A stretch of 64,000 bases of DNA from Martinezella lusitana (GCF_014207095.1 NZ_JACHBG010000002.1:124001-188000); one strand, 5' to 3'; counted from the stretch's first letter, positions 7,566-21,012 are shown. A program made the numbers and translations. Notes: generated by a model not told the origin, from the sequence alone.

Positions 7566-10558
7566 GCGGCGCCAATCGTATCGCGGGCAAGGGACGTCTG
7601 ACGCCGGCCAGAACCGCTCGCTTCACTTTTGACGGCAAGAGCTATACCGCGCTCGAAGGCGACACCGTCGCCTCGGCGCTGCTTGCCAACGGCGTTCATC
7701 TCGTCGGCCGGTCGTTCAAGTACCACCGTCCGCGCGGCATTCTTTCGGCTGGGGCCGAAGAGCCGAATGCCTTGCTCGATATCTCCCGCGATGCGGCGCG
7801 GCGGCAGCCGAATGTGCGCGCCAGCGTGCAGGAAGTCTTCGACGGTATGAAGGCGCAGTCGCAGAACCGTTGGCCGTCGCTCGCCTTCGATATCGGCGGC
7901 GTCAACAATTGGATGTCGCCGTTCTTTGCGGCCGGTTTCTACTACAAAACCTTCATGTGGCCGAAGTCTGCCTGGAAGCACATCTATGAGCCCTTCATCC
8001 GTCGTGCAGCCGGTCTTGGCGTCGCGCCGACGGAAGAGGATCCGGATCACTATGCCAGCCGCTATGCCCATTGCGACGTGCTCGTCGTCGGTGCCGGCGT
8101 CGCCGGTCTTTCCGCAGCGCTCGCCGCTGCCGAAACTGGCGCCAAGGTCATCCTCTGCGACGAGCAGCCGGAGGTCGGCGGCGCGCTGCGCTTCGACACC
8201 GGCGTCAAGATCGATGGCGTCGAAGGCTATGACTGGGCCCAGGATGCTGTTGCCAAGCTCGAGGCGATGCCGAATGTCCAGGTGCTGACGCGCACGACCG
8301 CCTTCGGCTATTACAATCACAATTTCATCGGCCTTGCCGAACGAGTGACCGACCATCTGGCGAAGCCGGGCCGCAACCTGCCGCGCGAGCGGCTGTGGCA
8401 AGTCCGCACCAAGCGCGTCATCCTGGCGACAGGTGCCATCGAACGCCACATGGTGTTCCCGAACAACGACCGGCCGGGAATCATGCTCGCTTCGGCCGCA
8501 CGCGCCTATCTCAACCACTATGGCGTCGCCGTCGGCGCCAAGATCGGCGTCTATACGGCGCATGATTCGGCCTATGAAGCCGCATTTGATCTGAAGCGTG
8601 CTGGCGTTTCCATTGCTGCCATCGTCGACAGCCGCGCGCGGCCGAGCGAGGCAGTGTTGGCTGAGGCAAAGCGGCTCGGCATCGAGGTGATGACCGACTA
8701 TGCCGTCGTCGATACCGCCGGCAAGCTGCGCGTTTCCTCCATGACGGTTGCGCGCAACGGCAGCTCCGCCAAGCGCAAGATTGCGATCGATGCACTGCTG
8801 GTCTCGGCCGGCTGGACGCCATCGGTCCATATGTTCTCGCAGTCGCGCGGCAAGCTGAAGTTCGAGGCGGAAAAGCAGCGCTTCCTGCCAGGCACCTATG
8901 TTCAGGATTGCCTCTTGGTCGGCGCCTGTAATGGTACGGATGGGCTCCAGGCGGCGATCGAGGAATCGCTTGCCGCGGGCGAGCTGATGGCGCGCGCCAC
9001 TGGCGCCGCCAATGGCGGCGTGAAGATCCAGCTCCACGCCGAGCAGGCGTTCGAATGGACCGGCGGCATGATCGGCGCTGCCGAAGGGGCAGGGCCGAAC
9101 ACGAATGCGAAGGCTTTCGTCGATTTCCAGCACGATGTCTGCGCCAAGGACATTCGCCTTGCCGTGCGCGAGGGCATGCATTCCATCGAACATATCAAGC
9201 GCTTCACCACCAACGGCATGGCGTCCGATCAGGGCAAGCTTTCCAACATGCACGGGCTGGCGATTGCCGCCGAGATGCTCGGCAAGGATATTCCGCAAGT
9301 CGGTCTCACCACCTTCCGCGCGCCCTACACGCCTGTCACCTACGGCACACTCATCAGCCATTCGCGCGGTTCGCTCTTCGACCCCGCCCGCAAGACGCCG
9401 ATGCATGCCTGGGAAGAGGCGCATGGCGCGATCTTTGAAGATGTCGGCAACTGGAAGCGCGCCTGGTTCTATCCGCGCGCCGGCGAGACCATGCATCAGG
9501 CCGTCGACCGCGAATGCCGCACGGCGCGCGAAGTGGCCGGCGTGTTCGATGCCTCGACCCTCGGCAAGATCGAAGTGGTCGGGCCGGATGCGGCCGAATT
9601 CTTGAACCTGATCTACACCAATGCCTGGGATACGCTGAAGCCCGGCCGCTGCCGCTACGGCATCATGACGCGCGAAGACGGCTTCGTTTATGACGACGGT
9701 GTCGTCGGACGCCTGGCCGATGATCGCTTCCACGTGACCACCACAACCGGCGGCGCGCCGCGCGTGCTGCATCATATGGAAGACTATCTGCAGACCGAAT
9801 TCCCGCACCTGAAGGTATGGCTGACCTCAACCACCGAGCAGTGGGCCGTCATCGCCGTGCAGGGACCGAAGGCGCGCGAGATCATCGAGCCGCTGGTTGA
9901 GGGGCAGGATCTGTCCAACGAGGCCTTCCCGCATATGAGCGTGGCCGAGTGCAAGGTCTGCGGCGTGCCGGCCCGGCTGTTCCGCGTATCCTTCACCGGG
10001 GAAGTCGGTTACGAAATCAACGTGCCGGCCGATTACGGTCAGTCGGTTCTGGAAGCCGTCTGGGCTCGCGCCGAGCCGCTGGGCGCTTGCGCCTATGGCA
10101 CCGAGACCATGCACGTCCTGCGCGCCGAGAAGGGCTATATCATCGTCGGCCAGGATACGGACGGTACGGTTACGCCTGACGATGCCGGCCTTGCCTGGGC
10201 CGTTTCCAAGAAGAAGACCGATTTCGTCGGTATTCGCGGCCTGAAGCGGCCGGATCTCGTCAAGGAAGGGCGCAAGCAGCTCGTCGGTCTCATCACCCGT
10301 GATCCGAAGGTGGTATTGGAGGAAGGTGCGCAGATCGTCGCCGATCCCAACGAGCCGAAGCCGATGACCATGCTCGGCCATGTCACCTCGGCCTACTGGT
10401 CGGAAAATCTCGGCCGCTCCATCGCCTTTGCGCTGGTTGCGGGCGGTCGCGAGCGCATGGGCAAGACGCTCTACGTGCCGATGCCCGATAAGACGATTGC
10501 CGTCGAGGTGACGGATCTGGTGTTCTTTGACAAGGAAGGAGGCCGGATCAATGGCTGA
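7562..10558 (+). CDS. soxA: Sarcosine oxidase alpha subunit
   Basis: A 998-residue subunit of normal family length. Residues 10-110 form a ferredoxin-like domain (FDGKSYTALEGDTVASALLANG). Residues ~170-500 hold a dinucleotide-binding fold (VLVVGAGVAGLSAALAAAE) that binds NAD+. The C-terminal ~390 residues are a GCV_T/aminomethyltransferase-like pair of domains (TYGTLISHSR to VTDLVFFDKEGGRING) that binds tetrahydrofolate and captures the one-carbon unit from sarcosine oxidation. Overlaps soxD by 4 bp and soxG by 8 bp. Gene order and content indicate glycine betaine/choline or methylamine catabolism feeding the folate C1 pool. Confidence 0.95.
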   Translation: MSGANRIAGKGRLTPARTARFTFDGKSYTALEGDTVASALLANGVHLVGRSFKYHRPRGILSAGAEEPNALLDISRDAARRQPNVRASVQEVFDGMKAQSQNRWPSLAFDIGGVNNWMSPFFAAGFYYKTFMWPKSAWKHIYEPFIRRAAGLGVAPTEEDPDHYASRYAHCDVLVVGAGVAGLSAALAAAETGAKVILCDEQPEVGGALRFDTGVKIDGVEGYDWAQDAVAKLEAMPNVQVLTRTTAFGYYNHNFIGLAERVTDHLAKPGRNLPRERLWQVRTKRVILATGAIERHMVFPNNDRPGIMLASAARAYLNHYGVAVGAKIGVYTAHDSAYEAAFDLKRAGVSIAAIVDSRARPSEAVLAEAKRLGIEVMTDYAVVDTAGKLRVSSMTVARNGSSAKRKIAIDALLVSAGWTPSVHMFSQSRGKLKFEAEKQRFLPGTYVQDCLLVGACNGTDGLQAAIEESLAAGELMARATGAANGGVKIQLHAEQAFEWTGGMIGAAEGAGPNTNAKAFVDFQHDVCAKDIRLAVREGMHSIEHIKRFTTNGMASDQGKLSNMHGLAIAAEMLGKDIPQVGLTTFRAPYTPVTYGTLISHSRGSLFDPARKTPMHAWEEAHGAIFEDVGNWKRAWFYPRAGETMHQAVDRECRTAREVAGVFDASTLGKIEVVGPDAAEFLNLIYTNAWDTLKPGRCRYGIMTREDGFVYDDGVVGRLADDRFHVTTTTGGAPRVLHHMEDYLQTEFPHLKVWLTSTTEQWAVIAVQGPKAREIIEPLVEGQDLSNEAFPHMSVAECKVCGVPARLFRVSFTGEVGYEINVPADYGQSVLEAVWARAEPLGACAYGTETMHVLRAEKGYIIVGQDTDGTVTPDDAGLAWAVSKKKTDFVGIRGLKRPDLVKEGRKQLVGLITRDPKVVLEEGAQIVADPNEPKPMTMLGHVTSAYWSENLGRSIAFALVAGGRERMGKTLYVPMPDKTIAVEVTDLVFFDKEGGRING

Positions 10559-11099
10559 TCTTGCTACCCGCAAATTGCCGCTTTCCGGCCGCCACGGCGG
10601 CTCGGCCACCGTTCGGCTGACGCCAGCGGCCTCTGCAAGCCGCATTTCGCTGCGCGCACCGGCCGATTCAGTTGGCGGTCTTTCGCATGCGCTCGGCCTG
10701 CAAGTGCCGACCCGGCCGAAGACCTCGGCCAGCGACAACGGTCGTCATGCTCTGTGGATCGGTCCCGATGAATGGCTTGTCATCGATGAGAATGGCGCCG
10801 ATCTGGTCGGCGCGGCAGCATCGTCCGGTGTGTTACACTCGGCGACCGATGTTTCTCACCGCAACACTGCCGTCATCGTCTCCGGCCCCGGTGCGGAAGC
10901 GACGCTTGCCGGCGGTTGCCCGCAGGATGTTTCGCTAGGCGCATTTCCTGTCGGCGCCTGCTCGCGTACGCTGCTCGGCAAGGCAGAAGTGGTGATCTTG
11001 CGGCTCGATGACCAGACATTCCGCGTCGAAGTCTGGCGCTCCTTTTCCGATTATGCCTTTGGCCTTCTGAGCGAAGCTGCAGAGGATGCGGGACTGTAG
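10551..11099 (+). CDS. soxG: Sarcosine oxidase gamma subunit
   Basis: A 182-residue subunit, homologous to part of the aminomethyltransferase fold, with the typical GPDEWLVIDENG and VSHRNTAVIVSGPGAEATLAGG segments and a C-terminal VEVWRSFSDYAFGLL. The start at 10551 was chosen because a strong AAGGAGG lies seven bases upstream, inside the end of soxA; an in-frame ATG at 10527 lacks one. It is the last gene of the sox operon. No formyltetrahydrofolate deformylase (purU) or folD follows, unlike in several other bacteria. Confidence 0.92.
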   Translation: MADLATRKLPLSGRHGGSATVRLTPAASASRISLRAPADSVGGLSHALGLQVPTRPKTSASDNGRHALWIGPDEWLVIDENGADLVGAAASSGVLHSATDVSHRNTAVIVSGPGAEATLAGGCPQDVSLGAFPVGACSRTLLGKAEVVILRLDDQTFRVEVWRSFSDYAFGLLSEAAEDAGL

Positions 11100-11274
11100 G
11101 GTCTGCAAGACTTCACAAGCGAAGCCGGGATAAAGTCTGTCAGATATATGGTGCCGATAGTTGATGGCAATCGATCTTGCGCGCTGTCAACTTCGACCGC
11201 ATATTGATATCGACGACGGCTGCTTCCCACAACGCTCGCCTTCGATCGGTATGTGCTCAAGTAGGGCAAGGGTC

Positions 11275-11595
11275 ATGTCCATGAACTCGGACAAGCAAAG
11301 CCTTGAAGTTGATTCCAGGACATGGACCGGAATAGGCTTGCAATCGGAAAATTTGCAACCTTCGGTGGCAAACAGGTATCTTGGCATAGATAATATATGC
11401 CTCTTGGCTCTATGGTGGAGTTTGGTGCAGGTTGTTTTTCACCTAATAGAACAGCTTGCATCTGGGAAATTTTCTCCGACTTTTGCCTATCTGAAGTCGG
11501 ATATCGGTTTCTACATATTTTATATTTCGCTCGGAGCGATCGCGTTTCTGATTCTCTTTTTGAGGAAAATGCCTCGCGATTCAAAAAATACCTAA
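11275..11595 (+). CDS. Small two-helix membrane protein (uncertain)
   Basis: An in-frame ATG at 11275 after AAGGG gives a ~106-residue protein with two likely transmembrane helices: IDNICLLALWWSLVQVVFHLI and DIGFYIFYISLGAIAFLILFL, then a short basic end (RKMPRDSK). The region is clearly more AT-rich than its neighbours and codon use is atypical, so it could be a recently acquired or fast-evolving gene. Its 3' end overlaps the MaoC-like gene by 4 bp tail to tail. I recognise no family. The longer frame starting at 11161 has no ribosome-binding site. Confidence 0.4.
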   Translation: MSMNSDKQSLEVDSRTWTGIGLQSENLQPSVANRYLGIDNICLLALWWSLVQVVFHLIEQLASGKFSPTFAYLKSDIGFYIFYISLGAIAFLILFLRKMPRDSKNT

Positions 11596-12080
11596 ATCTC
11601 TTCGGGCCGATCCTTCGGGTCAAACTGCGATATGGTCGTCCATGTCGCAGTCAATGCCGCCTTGCGCTCGTTCTCGATTTCGACTGTGACATCATAGGTC
11701 AGCATCAGCATGTTGGCGCCGCGCAGCCGCGTTTCGGCAAGCTGGAAGCGGCCGCGCACCCGCGCGCCGCATTTGACCGGCGACATGAAGCGGATCTTTT
11801 CGAAGCCGTAGTTGATGCCCAAGGTCTGTTCGCGAATCTTCGGCAGGCCGCTATAGTTCATTGCCGAAAGCAAAGAGAGCGTCAGAAAGCCATGGGCGAT
11901 GGTGCCGCCATAGGGCGTTTCCGCCTTGGCGCGCTCAGGATCGACATGAATGAACTGGTGATCGAGCGTGGCATCGGCGAAGGTGTCGATCATCGTCTGG
12001 TCCACAATGATCCAATTGGAAACGCCGATTTCCGTTCCCGCAAGTTTCATGATCTCTGCAAGCGATATGTCGCCGGGCAT
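11592..12080 (-). CDS. MaoC-like (R)-hydratase (NodN-type)
   Basis: A 162-residue hot-dog-fold protein. The hydratase motif is ATLDHQFIHVDPERA followed by GGTIAHGFLTLSLLS; the Asp and His of that motif are the catalytic pair of (R)-specific enoyl-CoA hydratases. Length and sequence style fit the NodN/MaoC dehydratase group common in rhizobia, where NodN takes part in Nod factor synthesis, but a chromosomal copy without nod genes around it is more likely a general acyl-CoA hydratase. The start ATG follows GAGGATGG. The RIME-like element lies directly upstream. Confidence 0.85.
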   Translation of the reverse strand: MPGDISLAEIMKLAGTEIGVSNWIIVDQTMIDTFADATLDHQFIHVDPERAKAETPYGGTIAHGFLTLSLLSAMNYSGLPKIREQTLGINYGFEKIRFMSPVKCGARVRGRFQLAETRLRGANMLMLTYDVTVEIENERKAALTATWTTISQFDPKDRPEEI

Positions 12081-12098
12081 TCCATCCTCGTCAGTTCA

Positions 12099-12211
12099 AG
12101 AGCATGATGCCGAAAAGTGTGCGCGGTTTTCGGACGACATCATGCTCTACCTCTTTGATTCTAGAGCCGGATGATTTTAAGTCGAGTCGACCTAAAATCA
12201 TCCGGCTCTAG
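12099..12211. repeat. RIME-like double palindrome
   Basis: Two adjacent palindromes. The first has outer arms AGAGCATGATG (12099-12109) and CATCATGCTCT (12138-12148) and inner arms CCGAAAA and TTTTCGG. The second has perfect 19-bp arms (12161-12179 and 12193-12211) around a GTCGAGTCGAC centre. The ~113-bp size and two-palindrome layout match the Rhizobium-specific intergenic mosaic element described in rhizobia. It sits between the 3' end of glgX and the start of the MaoC-like gene, where the RNA hairpins could act as a terminator or mRNA stabiliser. Confidence 0.75.
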
Positions 12212-12259
12212 TGTCCGCTGACCCTTTCTGGCGAATCGGAAGGGAAAGTGCAACGAAGA

Positions 12260-14230
12260 TCAGGATTCGGCGAAGAAACGGACGGAACGGGCAGGAATGG
12301 CGATGTGCTCTCCGGTTGGCGTTTCACCCGGCACCGTCAGCCGCGACCAGCCGCCTCTTTCCGAGGTCGGCAGCGTGACGCTGAGTTCTTCCGTCGAGCG
12401 GTTGAACAGCATGGCAAGGCGCGTCGATCGGCCATTGGAGCGATCCTCCGTCCTGACGGCCATGCCAAGCACGCCGGCATTCGGTGCTTCCCAATCCAGT
12501 ACCGACATCGGCTTGCCAGCCGCCGAGAACCACAGCACGTCGCCATCGCCCTTGAAGAAGTCCATATCTGCAAAGGCGGAGAAGCGGCGGCGCAGGCCGG
12601 AGAGCCAGGCGGTGTGACCGATCAGTTCCTCGTCGAGCGTCGCCCAGTCCATCCAGGTGATGGCGTTGTCCTGGCAATAGGCATTGTTGTTGCCCTGCTG
12701 GCTGCGTCCACCCTCATCGCCTGCAGTGAGCATGATCGTACCGCGTGTGGCAAACAGGGTGGAAAGCATGGCTTCGATATCGGCGCGCCGCTTGTTCAGG
12801 ATGGACTGATCGTCCGTCTTGCCCTCGATACCATTGTTCCAGGAGTAATTCTCGTTGTGGCCGTCGCGATTGTTCTCGCCATTGGCCTCATTATGCTTTT
12901 CCTCGTAGGAAACGAGATCCATCAGCGTGAAGCCGTCATGGGCGGCGAGGAAGTTGACGCTGCGCGTCTGTGCGCGGCCGTCGCGGCCGAAGATGGAGGA
13001 GGATCCGGCAAGAATCGTCGCGAGATCGCCGATCCGGCAGTCGCCGCGCCAGAAGCGGCGCAGGTCGTCGCGGGCACGATCGTTCCATTCGAGGAAGGGC
13101 GCGGGGAAATTTCCGAGCTGATAGCCGCCAGGACCGATATCCCACGGCTCGGCTATCAGGATGCGATCGCGAAGTACCTCGTCCGCCAGCATGGTGCGCA
13201 GCATCATGCCGTCGGGATCAAACCCGTTGCCGCCGCGACCGATCACCGTGGCAAGATCGAAACGAAAGCCGTCGATACCGGCATGCTGGACGAAATGGCG
13301 CAGGCTGTCGATGACCAGCCTGCGTGTCGCCGGCTGGTCGCAAGCAACGGTGTTGCCGGTGCCGGTATCGTTGACCAACGTGCCGGGCTGATTTGGCAGG
13401 CTACGGAAGTAGTTGGGGTTGTCGAGACCGCGCAGCGAGAGCGTCGGGCCGTGGCGATCGCTTTCGCCGGTATGATTGAAGACGAGATCGAGGATGACGC
13501 CGATGCCTTCAGCGTGGAGTGCGGCGACGGTCTCGCGCAATTCCTTTACGCCGCCGGGAACAAGACGCGGATCGAGCGCCATGAAGCCAACCGGATTGTA
13601 GCCCCAGCCATTGGTGAGGCCGAGCGGCGGCAGGTGCCGTTCGTCGATCCAGGCGGTGATCGGCATCAACTCGACCGCATCTATGCGGAGGCGCTTGAGA
13701 TGGGCAATCACCGAAGGGTGGGCGAGGGCGGCGATGGTGCCGCGCTGCTTTGCCGGCACATCGGGGTGCAGCATGGTGAAGGGCTTGACGGCGATCTCAT
13801 AGATCAGGCCGCCCGGTTGGAACAGCGGCTTGGCCGGGGCAACGGCTACATCACGCGTGACGATCGCCTTCGGCATCAGGTCTTGGGTGTCTTCGCCGAC
13901 AATACCGAGGCGCGGATCATATTGAAACGGCCGGTCCAATTCCTTGGCATAGGGGTCGATCAGCAGTTTCGAAGGGTCGAACCACAGACCTTGATCGGGA
14001 TCGTATGCGCCATGGGCGCGCAAGCCATAGCGCATGCCGTGCTTCGCGCCCTTGACGAAAAGGCGATGCTCGTCCCCATCCCGTGTGAATGGCAGACGCA
14101 GAACCTCCTTCTTGCCCTCGGCATCGAACACGCAAAGCTCGATGCGTTCGGCACGCTTGGAGGTAACGCCAAACTCGACGCCCGCGTCGGTGAGGGTAGC
14201 GCCAAGGGAACGGATTGTCTGATCTGACAT
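12260..14230 (-). CDS. glgX: Glycogen debranching enzyme
   Basis: A 656-residue GH13 isoamylase-type enzyme that hydrolyses the alpha-1,6 stubs left by GlgP on glycogen. An N-terminal CBM48 (residues ~10-100) precedes the catalytic barrel. The catalytic nucleophile is in GFRFDLATVIGR, the acid/base Glu in ILIAEPWDIG and the third acid in FLAAHDGFTLMDLVSYEEK. The start MSDQTIRS at 14230 follows GGAAAG and gives the usual family length; an upstream extension to 14368 runs through repeat DNA and was rejected. It is the last gene of the glg operon but is separated from pgm by ~200 bp of palindromic repeats. Confidence 0.93.
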   Translation of the reverse strand: MSDQTIRSLGATLTDAGVEFGVTSKRAERIELCVFDAEGKKEVLRLPFTRDGDEHRLFVKGAKHGMRYGLRAHGAYDPDQGLWFDPSKLLIDPYAKELDRPFQYDPRLGIVGEDTQDLMPKAIVTRDVAVAPAKPLFQPGGLIYEIAVKPFTMLHPDVPAKQRGTIAALAHPSVIAHLKRLRIDAVELMPITAWIDERHLPPLGLTNGWGYNPVGFMALDPRLVPGGVKELRETVAALHAEGIGVILDLVFNHTGESDRHGPTLSLRGLDNPNYFRSLPNQPGTLVNDTGTGNTVACDQPATRRLVIDSLRHFVQHAGIDGFRFDLATVIGRGGNGFDPDGMMLRTMLADEVLRDRILIAEPWDIGPGGYQLGNFPAPFLEWNDRARDDLRRFWRGDCRIGDLATILAGSSSIFGRDGRAQTRSVNFLAAHDGFTLMDLVSYEEKHNEANGENNRDGHNENYSWNNGIEGKTDDQSILNKRRADIEAMLSTLFATRGTIMLTAGDEGGRSQQGNNNAYCQDNAITWMDWATLDEELIGHTAWLSGLRRRFSAFADMDFFKGDGDVLWFSAAGKPMSVLDWEAPNAGVLGMAVRTEDRSNGRSTRLAMLFNRSTEELSVTLPTSERGGWSRLTVPGETPTGEHIAIPARSVRFFAES

Positions 14231-14265
14231 GTCTCGTGGGCTTTCCGCGTCGCTGGGACTCAATT

Positions 14266-14417
14266 CTCTCCCCGTTTGCGGGGAGAGAGGCGGCTGAAGG
14301 GCCGGACGCCCGGCAAGTCGTGCAGTCACGTCGATTTCCGCGAAAGCACTCATCCGGTCGTCGTCCAATCTCGTGGCGGCTTCCGGCCGCCTTCTCCCCG
14401 CGCAAGCGAGGAGAAGG
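14266..14417. repeat. Pair of palindromic repeats between pgm and glgX
   Basis: Palindrome one has arms CTCTCCCCG (14266-14274) and CGGGGAGAG (14279-14287). Palindrome two has arms CCTTCTCC (14390-14397) and GGAGAAGG (14410-14417), with CGC/GCG inside. A third short stem GGCGGC-TTCCG-GCCGCC precedes the second. Elements of this look are frequent between rhizobial genes. Here they interrupt the glg operon after pgm, and could weaken read-through into glgX or stabilise the upstream mRNA end. Confidence 0.6.
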
Positions 14418-14436
14418 GCTTAGGCTGACATCATTA

Positions 14437-17512
<3,076 letters not shown>

Positions 17513-17515
17513 AAG

Positions 17516-18778
17516 TTACAAATCCAGCTTGTCGATCATCGTTTGGGTGATCAGGCAGATGCCGCTTTCCGTGCGACGCCAGCGCTTGGCATCCAGCTCT
17601 GGGTCCTCCCCGACGATCAAGCCTTCCGGAATGGTGACGCCGTGGTCGATAACGACATTCTTAAGCTGCGCGCGGCGGCCGACCTTCACGCTCGGCAGCA
17701 CGACGGCTCCCTCCAGCTTGGAGTAGGAGTTAGCGCGCACGCCGGTGAAAAGAAGGCTGTTATAGAGGCTGGCGCCGGAAATGATGCAGTCGCCTGCAAC
17801 CACCGAGGAAACGGCCGAACCGCGACGATCCTCGTCGTCATGGACGAACTTCGCAGGCGGGCTGATTTCCGCATAGGTCCAGATCGGCCAGGATTTGTCG
17901 TAGATGTCGAGTTCGGGCACCACGGCCGTCAGGTCGATATTGGCCTGCCAGTAGGCATCGATCGTGCCGACGTCGCGCCAGTAGGCTTCGCGCTCGAAAT
18001 CCGAACGAACGCAGGATTGCGTGAAGCGATGGGCGACCGCTTTGCCGTTCTTGACGATATAAGGGATGATGTCCTTGCCGAAGTCACGGCTGGAGTTGGG
18101 ATCGGCGGCATCGCGCTTCAGGCATTCGATCAGGAACTTCGTGTGGAAGACGTAGATGCCCATCGAGGCCAGCGCGAAATCCGGATTGCCGGGGATGCCG
18201 GGCGGATCAGCGGGCTTCTCGACGAAATCGATGATCTCGTCCTTCTCGTTGACATGCATGACGCCAAAGCCGACCGCTTCCATGCGGGGCACTTCAAGGC
18301 AACCGATGGTGACCTGGGCGCCAGAATCGACGTGCTGCTGCAGCATCCATTCGTAGTCCATCTTGTAGATATGGTCGCCGGCGAGGATGACCATGTATTC
18401 CGGGCCGTAGGGCTCGATAATGTCGATGTTCTGGTAAACGGCGTCGGCGGTACCTTCATACCATTGCGTTTCCGACACGCGCTGCGAGGCCGGCAGGATG
18501 TCGAAGCTCTCGTTTCGCTCCGGGCGGAAGAAGTTCCAGCCGCGCTGCATGTGGCGGATCAGCGAGTGCGCCTTGTATTGGGTGGCAACGCCGATGCGGC
18601 GGATACCGGAGTTGAGCGCATTGGAGAGAGCGAAATCGATGATGCGGGTCTTGCCGCCGAAGTAGACGGCCGGCTTGGCGCGACGATCGGTCAATTCCTT
18701 CAATCGACTGCCTCGGCCCCCGGCAAGAACGTAGGCCATGGCGTCGCGTGCCAGCGGCTGGAAACGTTTTTCTACCAT
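17516..18778 (-). CDS. glgC: Glucose-1-phosphate adenylyltransferase
   Basis: A 420-residue ADP-glucose pyrophosphorylase, the regulated first step of glycogen synthesis. The nucleotide-binding motif is [20 protein letters not shown] near residue 18; the catalytic Asp lies in [11 protein letters not shown] and the glucose-1-phosphate site in VDFVEKP. The C-terminal ~120 residues form a left-handed beta helix. In rhizobia the enzyme is activated by fructose-6-phosphate and pyruvate. The start at 18778 has GGGAGGAA just upstream; a 60-codon upstream extension shows no similarity and was dropped. Confidence 0.96.
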   Translation of the reverse strand: MVEKRFQPLARDAMAYVLAGGRGSRLKELTDRRAKPAVYFGGKTRIIDFALSNALNSGIRRIGVATQYKAHSLIRHMQRGWNFFRPERNESFDILPASQRVSETQWYEGTADAVYQNIDIIEPYGPEYMVILAGDHIYKMDYEWMLQQHVDSGAQVTIGCLEVPRMEAVGFGVMHVNEKDEIIDFVEKPADPPGIPGNPDFALASMGIYVFHTKFLIECLKRDAADPNSSRDFGKDIIPYIVKNGKAVAHRFTQSCVRSDFEREAYWRDVGTIDAYWQANIDLTAVVPELDIYDKSWPIWTYAEISPPAKFVHDDEDRRGSAVSSVVAGDCIISGASLYNSLLFTGVRANSYSKLEGAVVLPSVKVGRRAQLKNVVIDHGVTIPEGLIVGEDPELDAKRWRRTESGICLITQTMIDKLDL

Positions 18779-18804
18779 TTTATTCCTCCCTGTCCGTAGT
18801 GATC

Positions 18805-21012
18805 TCAAAATTCCGGTTCGAGCATGATGGTCGCCAGCGGTGGTAGCGTTATCGTCGCTTGTATGCCGCCGCCGGCACTTACTGCCTGCACACGCCCGCC
18901 ATTGCCCTTGCCGCTGCCGCCATAAATGTCGGCATCGGTATTCAGCACCTCGCGCCACCGCCCCTCAGCTGGTAAGCGCAACGTGTAATTCTCACGGTAG
19001 ACTGGCGTAAAATTGGTGATGACCGCAACCGGTTTTTCACCGGGCGCCTTGCGCAGCCAGGCGAAGACCGAATTCTCGAAATCATCGACGACAAGCCATT
19101 CGAAGCCTTCGCCTTCACAGTCGCGGGCATGCAGCGCCGGCTTGCTGCGATAGGTGAAGTTGAGATCGCGGACGAGGCGCCGCATGCCTTCATGCATACG
19201 GTACTGCAGCAAATTCCAGTCCAGCGCGCGTTCTTCGCTCCACTCGCTCCATTGGGCGAATTCCTGACCCATGAACAGCAGCTTCTTGCCGGGATAGCCC
19301 CACATGAAGGCATAATAGGCGCGCAGATTGGCGAATTTCTGCCAGTCGTCGCCGGCCATCTTGGCGATCAGCGATCCCTTGCCGTGCACGACTTCGTCAT
19401 GGGAGAGCGGCAGAACGAAATTTTCCGAGAAGGCGTAGATCAGGCCGAAGGTCAGCTCGTTGTGGTGGTACTTGCGATGCACGGCCTCGCGGGCGAGGTA
19501 GCTCAGCGTGTCGTGCATGAAGCCCATGTTCCATTTGAAGCCGAAGCCGAGGCCGCCTTCGTGGACAGGCTGCGATACTTTGGGCCAGGACGTGGATTCC
19601 TCGGCGATCGTCATGATGCCCGGATGGGCGCCATAAACCCTTGAATTCATCGACTGGAGGAAGCGGACAGCTTCGAGGTTTTCGTTGCCGCCGTACTCGT
19701 TGGGGATCCATTCGCCATGCTTGCGCGAATAGTCGAGGTACAGCATGGAGGCGACGGCATCGACGCGCAAACCGTCCAAATGGTATTTTTCTGCCCAGAA
19801 GAGGGCATTGTTCTGTAGGTAGGCCAGCACTTCGGTGCGGCCGAAATTGTAGATCGCGGTGTTCCAGTCGGGATGGAAGCCCTTGCGCGGATCCTCGTGC
19901 TCATAAAGTGCGGTGCCATCGAACCAGCGCAGACCGTGCTCGTCGGTCGGGAAATGAGCAGGCACCCAATCCAGAATGACGCCGATGCCGACTTTGTGGC
20001 AGCCGTTGACGAACCGGGCAAACCCTTCAGGTTCGCCGAAGCGTGCGGTCGGCGCGTAAAGGCCGGTCGTCTGATAGCCCCAGGATGGGTCATAGGGGTG
20101 TTCGGTGATCGGCAGGAACTCGATATGGGTAAAGCCCATGTCGACGCAATAGGGGATCAGGCGCGAGGCAAGCTCATCCCACGACAACATGGAGCCGTCA
20201 TCACGGCGCTGCCAGGAGCCGGCATGCACCTCGTAGATGCTGATGGGCTGGCGGCGCTGGTCGACGCTTGCCCAATGCTCGCGGTGGGCCGCATCTTCCC
20301 AGACCTGATTGAGTTCATTGGCGGTGACGGAGGCGGTCTTCGGGCGCAACTCGCTGCGGCGGGCGAACGGATCGGCTTTCAGCGGCAGCAACACGCCGTC
20401 CTGGCCACGGATCTCGAACTTATAGGCGACGCCTGCCGGTACATCCGGGGCGAAGATTTCCCATATGCCGCTGTCGGACCGGAAGCGCATGACGTGCCGG
20501 CGACCGTCCCAATTGTTGAAATCGCCAACGACCGAAACGCGTTGGGCATTCGGCGCCCAGACGGCGAAGTGAAAGCCCTGCACGCCTTCGTGCTTTATGG
20601 GATGGGCGCCCATCTTGTCGAAGAGGCGCAAATGCGTGCCCTGACGGGCGAAATAATCGTCCATCGGTCCGAGGACCGGGCCGAAGCTATAGGGGTCGGT
20701 GACCGCCCATTCCGCATCGGCGCGCCGGGCGCGATAGCGTACCGGTTGCTGTTTGGAGAGTTTTACCTCGCCGGCAAAGAAACCCGCCGAATCGAGACAA
20801 TCCAACTCGCCGATGATAGTGCCATCCAGCGCGGTGGCGCTCACCGCCTCCGCGCCAAGGATGAAACAGCGCGCCACAAAACCGTCATCTGTCCGATGAA
20901 CGCCGAGAACGGCGAATGGATCGGAATGGGTGCCTGCGAGAATTGCAGCAATATCCTCTGCCGAAATGTCCCTCAAGCTTGTGCCGTCAGCGGGTCTCTT
21001 CGGCTTTTTCAT
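18805..21012 (-). CDS. glgB: 1,4-alpha-glucan branching enzyme
   Basis: A 735-residue GH13 enzyme that makes alpha-1,6 branches. An N-terminal domain and CBM48 ([25 protein letters not shown]) precede the barrel. The nucleophile is in [17 protein letters not shown], the acid/base in [11 protein letters not shown] and the third acid in [12 protein letters not shown]. The start ATG overlaps the glgP stop (ATGA) and is preceded by GGAGAG within glgP; the annotation ignores a spurious 32-codon N-terminal extension inside glgP. Followed by glgC after 26 bp. Confidence 0.96.
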   Translation of the reverse strand: MKKPKRPADGTSLRDISAEDIAAILAGTHSDPFAVLGVHRTDDGFVARCFILGAEAVSATALDGTIIGELDCLDSAGFFAGEVKLSKQQPVRYRARRADAEWAVTDPYSFGPVLGPMDDYFARQGTHLRLFDKMGAHPIKHEGVQGFHFAVWAPNAQRVSVVGDFNNWDGRRHVMRFRSDSGIWEIFAPDVPAGVAYKFEIRGQDGVLLPLKADPFARRSELRPKTASVTANELNQVWEDAAHREHWASVDQRRQPISIYEVHAGSWQRRDDGSMLSWDELASRLIPYCVDMGFTHIEFLPITEHPYDPSWGYQTTGLYAPTARFGEPEGFARFVNGCHKVGIGVILDWVPAHFPTDEHGLRWFDGTALYEHEDPRKGFHPDWNTAIYNFGRTEVLAYLQNNALFWAEKYHLDGLRVDAVASMLYLDYSRKHGEWIPNEYGGNENLEAVRFLQSMNSRVYGAHPGIMTIAEESTSWPKVSQPVHEGGLGFGFKWNMGFMHDTLSYLAREAVHRKYHHNELTFGLIYAFSENFVLPLSHDEVVHGKGSLIAKMAGDDWQKFANLRAYYAFMWGYPGKKLLFMGQEFAQWSEWSEERALDWNLLQYRMHEGMRRLVRDLNFTYRSKPALHARDCEGEGFEWLVVDDFENSVFAWLRKAPGEKPVAVITNFTPVYRENYTLRLPAEGRWREVLNTDADIYGGSGKGNGGRVQAVSAGGGIQATITLPPLATIMLEPEF

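Noticed and set aside
7517..9808. A 763-codon open frame on the minus strand opposite soxD/soxA
   Set aside because: It is an antisense shadow of soxA caused by GC-rich third positions. It has no ribosome-binding site or recognisable domain, while soxA matches its family throughout.
12248..14227. A 659-codon plus-strand frame opposite glgX
   Set aside because: Antisense shadow of a clear GH13 enzyme with all catalytic motifs on the other strand.
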